A DNA stretch of 64,000 nucleotides from Brachionus rotundiformis (Eukaryota; Rotifera; Eurotatoria; Ploima; Brachionidae): contig JAESIW010000138.1 in the NCBI GenBank assembly GCA_016802295.1, positions 1,792,521 through 1,856,520 on the forward strand, in the 5' to 3' direction. The translations under genes and the position numbers were made by a program. Of the stretch, positions 32,996-46,300 are shown piece after piece. Under the pieces are notes generated by a model. That model did not search any database. It was not told the DNA's origin and saw only the letters and a program-made list of their open reading frames with translations. The first letter of the stretch is position 1; each line of letters opens with the position of its first letter.

Positions 32996-33731
32996 TATTA
33001 TTCAGATATTGGTAGTGAGCAAAACAAACCATGATTTCTGGAAAGAACACTAACTTCTGAAATAGAATCAGATTCTTGACCAAATTCACACAAAATTGTT
33101 GATAAAATTTTAAAAGAAATTTTCAAAATCAATTATAATTTATTTCATTAGACTTGATTATTATTAAAATAAATTTACAGTTTAAAATTATAAAATAAAA
33201 ATTAAATTTTTAGATTGTTTTAAATTTTTGAGCCGAGTTAGTCCTTGAATATAATTTACGAAACTAGTTTTTTAAATTTTATAACATTTTAAATTAATGT
33301 AGATATTTTTAAAAAATATTTTTTTTTTAAATAAACTCAAGTTTTAATTATTTAAATTATTTATTTAAAGACAATTTTTAACAAAAATAGAAATTTAATT
33401 CCAAAATATCTTTTTTGTTGTATTATTCTATTTTCATTAATAAAGAATATAAAAATAAAAATTACTGATTTGTATTTACTTTTTATTACAAATAGAATTA
33501 AAAACTTATAAAAAATTATATTCAATATATTTGCCCTTAATTAATTCACATTTCATAGAAAATTATAAATTTTTGAATACAATTGTCACATTTTTTATTT
33601 CTAAATTAAAAACTTTTTTCTCATATCTTATCTAGACTCTGATAACAAGCCTAATATGAAAAATAAAGACAAAATCGGCTTAATCAAACATTATACACAA
33701 GATGACATAAAAATTTATCTATTCACTTATA

Positions 33732-36160
33732 TTAAAAAATTTCTATCATTTTACATTCTTCATTATTAATTGTGTCCAAATTAGCTGCCGTAATGGATTT
33801 GTCCAAAGTTTCCAACTTGCCCTCTTCACTAGTGCCATTTGTCTCATTTATTTGCGTTGAGGTGAAATTTTTGTAAAATTTGCCAGGCGAGAGACATTCT
33901 TCAAACACTTCCTGAGCACGATTGCCTATTTCCCTAAGTTTGGAACCAATTGTTTTGGGTGTACAGGCAGACTTGGCAACTATGGTTCTCATTGGAGTCG
34001 ATTTAGGCGTAAGCCTTGACTTACTTTTTGACTTTGGCGTATTAATCCATGGAGATTCGATTCTAATTTCGCTCTCTCTGGTCTCGTTCTGCTCAATTGA
34101 CTTGTCCAAATCGACCAGCTCTTCGCCAGAGTCTCCTTAAAGTAAACATTCTAATCTTTATCTTAAAATGGATGTTAAGCCACTGTTTCATAGTTATTAT
34201 CAATTAATTTTAAATTAATAATTTATTTTCACCAATCTATTCTCTATCAGAAACAAGTCTTACTTCTGGTTCTTTTGCTTGGTGGTTGTGAATCTTCGTC
34301 TGCAAACAAATTGATGGACAAGGGGTCATCGAGCGTGTTTTCTATTCGCTTAACAGTTATCGATGACTGGACAGTGGCCGAAAATGTGAGCTTTTTGGCC
34401 ACGGAGTCGTTTAAACTGGTTTGCTTGACTGGTGATTTGTAACTGGACTCTTCTTCTTTCTCTTCCAAATTGGTCACCTCAATGCTTGCACTTGGTTCAG
34501 TGTCGCACAAATTTGGCAATTCATTGCTTACATTGCTATTTGATCTTTTTCTCTTCAAAGTTCCATTTTTAAAAAAATTTACCAAATCAGAACTCTTTTC
34601 CAAAATAGACACGTCAGATTCTTTGCTGGTCTTTTTTTTAAGCTCAACTTTTTTTTTGTTTGGTTTGGCGCGTCTTTTTTCGCGCCAAATATTCTTGCGT
34701 ACCTTGCGCGGCTTTTTTTTCTTCTTGTCCTCCTCAATGTCATCATACTGGTCATCTTCATTCTCCTCGTCCAGCTGCAAAGCCTGCTTCATTCTATCGT
34801 CTAGCTTAATTGGCACTTTTAGCCCTCGGAACAAATCACTGCTAAAACAATCGACCAACTTAACCTGACAAAATGCTTTAAGGTTAAATTTTTCATAGGC
34901 CTTCTTGACAAATTGGTCTTCTTCGATCAACTTTTGGTCAATACTCTTGCTATCTGTTTTATTATTGTAGTTCAAGTAGTTAGTGATTGGGTTGTAGTCG
35001 AATAGGAGATCGCGGTTTATTTTGTCGCGCTCTACATTGTCCCTGTCTTCGGGATTTATTTTGGGTCTGAGGCTATCGGCCTCGCTTTGGCTGCCCTCCT
35101 CGCCAGCATTGGTTTTACGCAAGCTGGCACGGCTTTTTTTGGCATTTTTTCTCATCTTTTGGTTGCCAACTTCTGTTAGATTGTTGCTGGATGCCGAGCT
35201 CACGACCTCGTTGGACCTACTAGAGCTTACCGAACTACGTCGGTAAATTTCAACATTGGTCTCGAATTCGGCCTTTTCCTGCTTGATGTGCTTTACAAAA
35301 TCGGCATATGTCGCAGTGCAAAGCTTGGTGTTTATTTCCCTTGCTGTCTTTTGGTCACATTTGGCTAACTTGTTGGACAAAATGTCAAATACCAGACTGA
35401 AATTTTTTGTGCTTTCTTTTCGGCTTTTCTTTGACAGTTGAGTATGGGAAGATGAATCAGACATTGATATGGTTTCAGCTGACTCTGCACCTTTGCTGCT
35501 GGCTTCTTGACATTTTTCATTTCGTTTGCTCCTAAATCTGTCAATTGACCATTTTATACTCGTATAGAGTCTTGGCAAGTCTTTATATACACTTTTTTTT
35601 TCAACAATTAAAATTTTAAATTAAATTTTTACCAATAGTTTTTTAAAATAATAAATTAATTAAAAAATTATTTAGTTTGAAAACTAACTTTGAAAATTGT
35701 TTATCAGACTCAAATTTATCTAAATTTATAAAATCGTCTATTTTAACATACTGAGAGCTGTCCATAAGATTTTCCATGTTCTTGTTTAATCGGTAAATAA
35801 TTTTAATTAAATAATGTTCAATTAATTAAACTTTAAAAGCTACTTTTAATTGTATTAGAGCACAATCGTTGGCAATGTAGATCTCCAGTCTGTAGTTAAT
35901 GTCATGTTTTTTATACTGAAGATCGTAGAAATTGTCATTTGAAAGCCAATTGATTGGCAAAGTGTGGTGCATCTAGAATTGGTTGTCTTAGACTAAAAAC
36001 ATATAATGATATTTGGTATTACTTGGGTTTCGTTCAAGCACTTGAACCGGTTCTGAATCATTGACCAGTGCACAAACAAGACAAGTGCATCCGCGGCCTT
36101 GGTAAACTTTGACGAGTAGTGGACATAGTAGATTTCAAAATGAGCAAAGTCCAAAGACAT
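33732..36160 (-). CDS. PI31-domain protein with long basic C-terminus
   Basis: Exons 36160-36023, 35972-35844, 35780-35689, 35591-34264 and 34135-33732; introns of 50, 63, 97 and 128 bp; 696 aa. The first about 130 residues match the N-terminal FP domain of proteasome inhibitor PI31 (PSMF1): KAADALVLFVHWSMIQNRF, LPINWLSNDNFYDLQYKK, RLEIYIANDCALIQL, VKIDDFINLDKF and NVYKDLPRLYTSI. In PI31 and FBXO7 this domain dimerises. What follows is not PI31-like: no Pro-rich region or C-terminal HbYX motif, but about 560 charged residues with a very basic nuclear-localisation-like block (around 34640-34720), Ser/acidic tracts, and SPWINTPKSKSKSRLTPKS near the end. The fusion depends on the acceptor at 35592, which restores both frame and domain. 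Function unknown; nuclear location is an inference. Confidence 0.75.
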
Positions 36161-37327
36161 ACTGATAAGTGACAGCTAGTTATCTATTTGCGAATAGAAT
36201 TGGCGCTTTTTATGTTTTAACCAACAAACAAAATTTAAACATTAAATTAAAAATTTTATTTTTTATTTTCTAAACATTTGTGCTTAATTTAGAAAAGATA
36301 TTAAACTTGTCTTGTGAGCACAATTACATTACACATTACTTTTAACTTTACCAATTGACCATTTTTTTGCCAATTTTGATTCAAGAAAAATGAGTTAAAT
36401 TTTATTTTAATTTATTTTGAAAATTATTTTCAGGTCTGATGCGGCACCATTATGCCAGTCTGAATCGCGCATAATATATCCGAATATTGGGGCGTTTATA
36501 TCCAGATTATTATATATTTTTGAAATAATAATACAATAAAAATATTTAACATCCAAATAATTTTGTTCTAATTTAAGTGTTTTCATTATAATAGACAGTT
36601 ATTTTTAATTTTAATTTTAAAAAGTTTTATTTTTTAAAAATAATTTATTAAAATAGTGGATTAGATTTTTTAATTACTGCACTTGGCCAATTTTTTTATT
36701 TGATCTGAGGCAAAAGGCCAAGATTGACCAATTTAAGTAGCTGATTCAGCTATTTTCCTCTCCAATAAGCCGTGATTGCTCTAGTTCTTACTCTTTACCC
36801 ACTTAGCTAATTATTTTTAAAGCATTGGTTTAAGAAGTTTGAATAAACAATCTTAAAAAGCCATTCATGTTTCCCAAAGATTAGATAAATTTATTGATAT
36901 AGGCAACAAAAAGTTGCATAAAAACTTGCACTAATTTAAGCTCTAGAAAATAGCTCAATCTGATTTTAAAAAAAATAAGTATTCTATTGAAATACAAACA
37001 TAATTTATATATGAATAAATTTATTTTTAAAATAATAAAAATTTTTATAAATTTTTTTTAATTAACTTTGAACGTGATCTATTGTTTTAAAACTAGGTCC
37101 TAAAGTAAAGGCTAATACGTGCTGGAAACGCCAATGTGTCTAATTTAATTAATTGTTTATTTGAGACTAGTTTGCCAAAAAAATAAGGTCACTTTGAATA
37201 CAAGGCTGGTTGCAGCCAGCCCAAATTGGTCATGCTAATTAATATCATATCAAATAACCATGAAGAAAAGCCCAGTTTAAGTCGACTTTTTTAATTAACT
37301 TTTAGAAAAAAGATGAATTTTTAGGTG
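36161..37327. other. AT-rich intergenic region, divergent promoters
   Basis: Spacer between the starts of the PI31-domain gene (minus) and DOCK (plus). A G+C-richer patch lies at about 36430-36500. A TTTTTAG acceptor-like site just before the DOCK ATG (37318-37324) could join a 5' UTR exon or a spliced leader. No gene is visible. Confidence 0.5.
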
Positions 37328-40300
37328 ATGGAGCGAAAATTTGCCTCTCGACTAAACCAACTACGACCAGCTGCCGAGGCGCGCAAGCAGGCCAGCTCGC
37401 AGCTCAAGGAAAATATTAAAATGGTGAGTTTGTACATTGTTTGGCAGTGGATAATTTTTTTTTCCAGAACAAACTCAAACAAGTCGAACCAGTCGACTAT
37501 GATCTTTATGTGAAGCAAAATTTTGACCTCTTGCGCAAAGATCCTTGCTCAAAGCAGCTTATTATGTTGCCAAGTGATGACATAGTAGCTGAATGTGAAC
37601 CCAGTGACCAAGAGAGCAGAAAAATAGACTCTTTTCAAAGCAATAATTTATTTGTTTCCGATTGTTTGGAAACTTATGCCAATAAAAAGTATATTCTTAA
37701 GTATAATTACCACAATTATGGTGGTGGCTATCGCCAATTGCCGTCCTACCAACAGACCAACAAGGCTTTTTTGAACAACATTGACGATTTGGAGTAAATT
37801 TAAGCCATTAATTGTTTGCTTAGTAATTATTTTTGTTCAGAAAAGGCCTTGGAAACAAAAATTTGCTCATACCAGAATTTTGCTATGAAATAGATGCCGA
37901 TCAAAAATCAGTAATTTCCACAAACTAGTTTAAATCTAATTTAGATATTTTTTATAGGAAAATTTTTGCCTATCACCCTTGAGCTTGGATAAATATAGTT
38001 CTACGTTTGAACACCAAGGATGGTTGAATTACAGAATTTCAACAAGTTCGGACAAAGTAAAATAAGAGAAAAAAAATAATCAAATTTATTTTTTAAATTA
38101 AAAAAAATAGTCTTTTAAAAGAAGATATTTTCACCTTCGGACAAGCAGTCCGGCTCAGTCTAAAACCAGTTCGATTGATAGTAGACGAGCTGTACCAGCT
38201 AATGTACATCTAATGGAGTGTTTTAAAGAGGTGCCTGGTCAAAAAAAGACCGAGAGTCCAAAGCATCAAATAATACTGGACTCTAGAATTACCAGTGTCC
38301 AAAAAACACCGGCCAAATTCGGACCTTACTCTTTTGAAATGGTCGAGAGTGGCGTTGTGGACTTGTGTCACGTGTTTGTAGCCGATGGACAAAAACAGTT
38401 TGATGATTGGTTCTCCAAACTTGATAAAATAGTGAGAAAAAAATGCCAAAATGGAGCCTTGCCAACCATTTTCTCATCGCCCAATTCGGCAAGCAACACA
38501 TTTGACTCGGGCAATTCATCGGTCAAAAATGAAATTTACCAAAGCAAATCGGATGACTTGGCAGCTTCGTTGAACGAAAGCGCTGACTCAAACGATATCA
38601 GAATGATGACAAATGGCAACCATGAACAAACAACCACAATTAAACAATCTAATCAAGAATTTATTAATTCATTTGATTTGAATAAAGTAGATAAGATAAT
38701 TTTGTGTTGTTTTTGTTTTGTATTTTTTATTGAAATTTTTAAAAGTATTTGTGTGAAAAAGATGATGAACTGCTCATAAAAACCGAACAAATTAATTTAT
38801 TTAATTTGTATGAATCAAATGATAAGTTGGTGGACGAAGAAACCGAGCTTGAGTGCGTTTGGCCAGAGAAAAGCACCCACAAAAGAATACTCTTGACTTG
38901 TAACCATTTTAGGCTAAATCTTCGCCTACCATACTTGTCCACATCGACCAGCAAACTTGGTACAGAAAGAAAAGCATCAAACACCATGAATGTAGGATAT
39001 AATTTTAAAAAGAATATTTTTTTTGTTTATTTTATTTAATTTTAAAAATTAATCAATAAAGCCTGAGCTTTTTCATGTATCAATTAGCCTCTACGATACC
39101 AAAAATAATCAAAAGATAAGCTCAAATTTTGACTGGATTCCCAATTATGAGCAGTTTGCCTTTCAAATACTTTCCCAGTCTAAGTCATCCATGTCCATAT
39201 TTAACCAGACCAAGACAAATAATTGCACAGTGATAAGCAATTCGGAAAAGAATATCTTTTCCCTAAATGGCACCGAGTTTAGTGAAAATCCGACCCAGTT
39301 GATCAGCCCGGACCTGAAGCAGTCACTTTTCAATAGAATATACAAAGCTTTGTTCACTGTGTCCGATGTTCACGAGGACATTTACTTGGTCGGAAGAGTG
39401 GAAAAAATTCTGGACGGAAATAGCTTGCATACTTCCATTCAGCCTTATCTCATTCAGATGAACGAGTCAAGCAAGATTAAGGCAGCTATCAAGCTTAATA
39501 AAAAAATTCAGCAATTGATGAAGACTAGGCTCAGTTCGTACCGTCAACCATTTGCTTGGTTCGCCAAACCAATTTACAAACGCGTGGCAACATCGAAGAA
39601 TTTCGACTATGTGCTTGACAATGAGTCGAAATTTGTGGTATATGAGCAGGACGAAGACCATCTGAGCGACGAGGACTTGTGCAAATTCCTCGCTGATTTG
39701 AAGAATAAAGACAAGTACTTGAACAAGATGGCAAGTTTAAGTGCTGATATTTCCATCAATTTGAATTATTTTGATAAAAAAAACACTCAAGCTGACACTC
39801 AAACAGACAGACCAGGTATCAAAATTTTATTAGAAAGTTCATTTAATAGACTGGTCAATTAATTAATATTTTTTTTCTCTCACAATATGACAAAACTAAT
39901 ACAATTAATTTTTATTAATTTGATAAATTTTTTCCACAATTTTTTAAGTTGTCCATTAAACAAAACTTTTTCTAAATGACCAAACAGGAATTAAAATATT
40001 ATTTTTTCTAATTAGTGCTTATAGAATTATAATTTAAAATAAAACTCAAAATTAATCTTTGGACAAATGTACCAAATAAATTAAAATTAAAATCTAAAAA
40101 AATGACCAAAGATGAAAATTTATTAAAATTAATTTTTCCAAATGATAATTTTATGTTTTTAAAGTGATAATAAACACTTGCTTGCAAGCCGATTCGGCTA
40201 AATTGGACTGGTCGAATGCAAATGACCTGATTGTAAAAATGGACCATTTTGATTTGGTACCAAGTCTGAATCCTGCCAATTTATCTCTTATTGATGACAG

Positions 40301-43300
40301 TGAGACAAGTTTAAGCGAGCACAGGGACCAAATCAAAAAAGCCAAATTACTCAGAATTAATACAGAGTTTAAAAGCTTTCTTTATTTGTATCCAATTTGC
40401 CTCAAATACGATACACAAAAAGTATACTCAAGAGCTAGAAATATCCTAATTAAAATCGAATTTAGAGATAAAGACATTGATTGCCTGTCAACGCCACCTC
40501 TTAATTGTATCTTTAAAACAAATTCAAATTTAAATAGTTTTAATTGTGAGTCTAATTCGTGTTTTGCCTCATGTTACAAGACCATTGTTACCCATCACAA
40601 TAAGACACCACAGTTTTATGACGAGATCAAAATACTTCTGCCACTAAATCTACACGACAAGCACCACATATTGTTCAAATTTTACCACATAAGCTGCACA
40701 AATGCTAAAACAATTCAAGAAGAATGTGACAGTAGTTTTTCTGAATCGAGCACAAATAACAGTGGTAAGAGTGTGGAAAGTTTGATCGGTTTCTCATGGC
40801 TGCCCATATTCAAGAATGGAAAGTTGTTTAATGGAGAAAAATCTTTGCCAATAGCTCAAAATTTGCCAAATAGCTATCTTTCATTCGAGCAAATTGGTCT
40901 TGGCCAATCTGTTGGACCTAGTGACATAAAATGGATAGATAGTATGAAACAATTATTTAAAATAAATCTATTAGCCAATTCAACAATTCATACTATTGTA
41001 AATTAAGGAAAAAAAATTAATTATTTTTTAAAATTCAGACTTTAATTAATTAAAGGATGCGCATGTGGCCAATTTCTATTCTCAGTATGAGAAATTGAGT
41101 CAGAGCGTTACTAAGCCTACTGAAAGTGAGCCAATTCAGAAAGCGTTGGTGCAGCGAAGTATGAGCAAGAGAAAAGCACCTTTGGCTCCGCTTAATTTGA
41201 ATAGCATGAATGTGGATAAGGTCGAGACTAGGCCAGAAATTAGCAGTGAAATTTGTATCAATTCAATTAAGGTAAGTCGTGAACTTTATTCAAACTATAT
41301 CTTGTAATGATGTTTGATAGTTACCTATAACTATGATCTGGTCCAAGCCAGTTAAAGAAGAGCTTAGCTTGAGTCTTAGCCTCAAAGTATCACTTTTCAG
41401 CCTATAATCTAACAAATTAACTTATTAACTCGCCATTCACATTAAGATAAATTAAAATTAAAATTTTATTAATTTTTTTAGGCCCTACATGCCACCGAAA
41501 TATCAACAATTGTAAAATTTATGCCAACTTTATTCAATCGAATTTTGAGCACCTTTGTTACTACTGTTAGCAGCAATGTAGCCATACATGCAGTCAGGTT
41601 AGTCCACCTTAATGTTCAAATTACCAATATAGTTGATAATTCTTAATTTTCTTTCAAAATGAGCATGTTTTACCAAACTAATAAATAAAATAAAATTCCA
41701 ATTAATCAATATTAAAAATTTATTATCTAATTTTGAAAAAGAATAATTTTTTCTTAATCCTTAATCAGAAATTTACAATACCAATATTCGTCACCCTCCT
41801 CTTTTTGCAACCGGGCTTGGGACCGGCTTTGGCAGAGTTATGACGGCGTCTTTCCCTAAGAAGCCAGTGGGACGTTCATCATAAACAGCGCCACTCATCC
41901 GAGCACAAGGCTGCGAACTCGGCAACTATTTAGACTAGCTTGGAACCACAAACCAAGCGACTTTTCTCTTTCAATTGAGATAAAGTCTTAACTTAAGGCT
42001 TCCAAAGTTACGTACTGTCTGCAGAGGGTCAGCTGTACAGCAGATTCTCGCTCCTTTCGGATTCTATACTGGGAGATGGTCGAAGCCAGCGGCGCCCTCA
42101 TACGACAAGACTTGGACAAAGACCCGTAGGCCTATGTACCCGCCATACAGCTCTTCTGCAGACTACGTGAAAGACCAAACACACACATACGGTGTATGTG
42201 ACTGCCACCACCCTTCTTTTTTTTCATCAGGGCTTGGGACCTGCGGATCGGCAGAGTTATGGTGACTACTCTCAGTCCATTTCCTAAAATTAAAAATCTT
42301 TTTGAAATTAAAAAATTTCTAATTTTAAAAAATGAATGAACTAATTTTTTAAAGCACGCTCTATTTATACCCTTCCAATTCACCTGTACATTCGCCCCCT
42401 CTCCTCTTTGTCTACCAGGTGACTAATTTAAGCTGATTTAAAAATTATTCTAGATTTATAAATTGATATTAATATTTAAATAATGATAATTTAGATTTGA
42501 AAATAAAATCTCAGGTTTACTTGTATCTTTTTTATCTATATAAATAAATTTCAACTCAAAAATCAGTAAATACTTTTTACATATTAAAAACTTGTTAATA
42601 AATTCATACTGTCAAGGAAAAAAAAAGATCTTTTTAATTATTTAATCAAAATTTTACTAATTATATTAAGGACTTTGCTTCACTACGTTTGGCAAATGAC
42701 ATTAATTGGAAAGTTGGACAATTTAAAGTCATTCATAAAATACATGTTCAATGTGGATTATTCAGGCTACTTTGGTGACAAAAATCATGATCAATTGCCA
42801 ACCTTGCATCACGAATTGCTTGTCAATCTGGTCGATTATTTAAAAGACAATGCAAACAACTTACAAAACCAGTCTCAAACTTATCGTTTTATGACCAACT
42901 GTTGGTTTTTTATGGAAATAGTTCTAAAAAGCCTGGCCTTGTATTTTGTCCAATACAAAAAGTTTTGCCAAAAAGCACCATCATTTTCCGAAGATTTTTA
43001 CAAAGCAGTAAAAAACTTTTTTGATCTTTTGGCAGATTTATTGGTCAAAAATTTGAACGTGTCAAGTTCCAAAGAAAAACAGTCTTTAGCTTCGGCAATT
43101 TCAAAGTGTAATCGAACCATGGCAATGTTTGTCAAAAAAAGCCTCAATCTACTTAATAGGAAAATAACTTTTACCATTGTGAACCGCTATCTGGACACAA
43201 TGAACATAAACGATAAAACAATTCACCAACTTAAGCTGGATTTTATACGCATTGTATGTAATCATGAACATTATGTAGCCTTTAGTCTTCCAACCCGCAA

Positions 43301-46300
43301 GGCTGTATCCAATATTCACGATTTTGCTGGTAAATCCAATTTTCTAATTAACTTTCTCATCAAATTAACTAATAATATAAAATAAATAAAAAGATTCAAA
43401 AAATGACCACAAGAGTAATTAAATTTAATTATTTATTTATTTATTTATTTAGATTAGAAATTAATTCTTAATTAAATTTGTAATTATAAAAACAATCTAA
43501 AAAATTGATCTTTTTTTCTAGAGATAAAATATGAGTTTGTCTTATCAGACCAGTTCCGTCAGTTTCACTATTTGGTCGGTGTCCTACTGAGCCAATTTTG
43601 TCTCTCACTTAACGAGAATAAAGAACAGCGCAAAGCAAGCATTCAGGTGCTACGCAACCTGATATGCAAACACTCGTTTGACTCGCGCTACAACTCGGAC
43701 AAACAGAAACTAGCCCGAATAGCCTCGCTCTATTTGCCTCTAGTGGACATCCTCACCGAAAACATAACACGTCTGTCAAGCCATGCAGTCCAGTCAGCAA
43801 AATGCAACCAATCGATTAACTATTCTATGGTAAATACATCAACAGACTCATGCAGCAAGATATCCAATTACACACTGGTCAATCCGTACCAAGGCGTCAC
43901 TTCATCAGCTTCGATTTCAAATGGCAGTGTTTACCATTCGTATGATCAGGTGTCGGCAAGAACCAACTATGACCCGCTGTCTGTGATAGCTGGACTAGCC
44001 AAGTCAGACTTTGACCCTATTTCCAATGGCTTCTCCGACTCGGACTCGCTGTCCAGCTCTGATGACTTCAAGCACTTGAATTCAGACAAGCGGTCATCTT
44101 TTTCCTTCACCGCTTCTACAAATCCCAGTGATATAACTGCATTGAACAACTTCTCTTCCACCGGCACTTCCACAAACCCAAGCCACCTTGAGCAACAATC
44201 AATCACCAAGTCTTATCTTATCACCCGAAAAGATAAATTTGATTCAAGTGAAATCAAGGACTTGATGATTTGTTTGGTATTTATCTTAAAAAATTTAAAT
44301 GATGATGCTCTTTTGGGTCTTTGGTATAATTATGATGATGGTGAATTTTGTGCTTTCTTGACCTTGCTTGATCTTTGCTTGACCACTTTTAAGTATAGAG
44401 GAAAATCAAATATTCACAAGCTAAAGTAATTTTTGTAATTTATTAAATAAAAACTAATTAAAAAAACATCTTATTATAAAAGATTAATTTACTAATTTAT
44501 TTTTTAAATAATTAATAACATGATGTATAAGTATATTGATATTAAGTATTAATTTAATAATTTTCTAATAAGTTAGGATTTTTTTTTTTAATTAATCAAT
44601 TATCTAGTTAAAAATATAATAAAATTTTTAATTAATTTTTTTAAAAATAATTAATTATTTAAGTGTGATTAGTAGAGGTCAAGACGTAAAGGCGATGATA
44701 AAGTCACCGCGAGCCGAGTTCAACAGTAATCGAGTATCTAACATAGAGTTATTAGATAAGATATCATCTAGTGCAGTAATGTTCACAAATCGTTCAGCGT
44801 CCATGAGCAGAAATACTCCACTAACACAATCAAGTGTAGCGCCTCAATTACGGCCCAGTGGTGAAGTAGACTCGAAAAAAACCAACCGTTCTATCTTGAT
44901 TGAGTCCAACTTGTGTCACCAAGTTAGCGCTACTGTTCTCAACATCCTCTCATTGGTGCTTGTACACCAAAAAGACAAGTTACAAGAAAACAATGGAGAC
45001 AATTCCATATGCAAAAAAGTCCTGGATATGTACTTCTACTTGCTACAAAGTAACCAGTCTGAGCTTGTCAAACTTAGTGTGTTCACTGCCCTGAGGCATT
45101 TGATTACCAAACTACCATCGATATTCTTCGATGGACAATCAGCTCAATGTTTTAGTGTCTGTATGGAAACTCTTAAGTGTTTTAACTCTAAATTCGAGTC
45201 GATTAGACTCGAGGCCTGTGTTCTTATCTATTTGCTTTTACGTAAAAATTACGAACACACTCGTTTCAAATCAATATCCCGTGTCCATTCGCAGACCATT
45301 ATATCTGTGAGTCAGCTTATTGGTAAAATGAAGCTATCTGGCAATTGTGAAATACTTGAATGCTTGTCCATTATAAATCAATTGGCTTTCAATGACCAAA
45401 TTTTTTTGAACTCTAGATTCTCATTGGAAGTGGACGATTTGACCAAAAGAATTAGAAACATATTCTTGGCCACGGCTCAAATGAAGAGCTTCCAGAGTGA
45501 CACCGAAATGCTCATTGATTCACAGTACTGCTTGGCAAAATCGTATGCCAATTGTTTGGAATTGAGGCGCACTTGGCTCGAATCAATGGCTTCAATTCAT
45601 ATCCACGACAAAAATTATTCAGAGGTAAGTCATGCTTTTAGCCAAATCAGCTGATTGAGTTTTTTATTGTTTTTTATTAAATATTTAAATCGAAATTTTA
45701 ACTATTAAAAAAATTATTAAATTTCCTTTTTATTGAAATAATTAATTATTTAATTGAACATAATCTCTACCATAAAATATAATATTAATTAATTGTTAAG
45801 AGGTTATTTTTTTTTAATTTTTTATCAAAAGTTACTAGATAAATTATTAGATGTAGACAAGCTAGTTTAATTTTTATTAAAAACAATGCTGAAATAATCT
45901 TTTCCAAATAAAAGGCTGCTCATTGCTATCTTCACATAGCGGCATTTATTGCCGAAAACCTAAAGCACCAAGGAATGTACACCCTTGGCTGCCAGGTGTT
46001 CAAAAAAATTACCCCTAATATCGAACTCGAAGATGAAATAAGCAGAAATAATGATATGAGCAAAAATGGGGACAACTACCAGTTGACCGATCTGAACCAA
46101 GTGCAGTACACCCAGAGCCAGCTGCTTGACTACTTGTACAAGTCAACCGGGATGCTCAAACTTGCCGAGCGCTACGATTTCATGCCGGACATATTCAAAT
46201 TGGTTGTGGCCATCTATGAATCGAACCGAGACTACGAACAATTGCAGCAAACCCATTTGAACATACAGAAAGCCTATTCTTACTTGGCTGAGCGCGATCA

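Larger units (their letters stand above)
31257..33731. other. Intergenic region with inverted GT31 fragments and an assembly gap
   Basis: It holds the 559-base run of N (32118-32676) and, on each side, a broken inverted copy of the end of the GT31 gene (entries below). From about 33000 to 33731 there is only A/T-rich sequence. Confidence 0.7.

Noticed and set aside
35592..35688. Boundary between two separate genes (PI31 and a basic protein)
   Set aside because: The intron phases agree and the FP domain continues across it (NVYKDL), so one gene is the simpler reading, though not proven.
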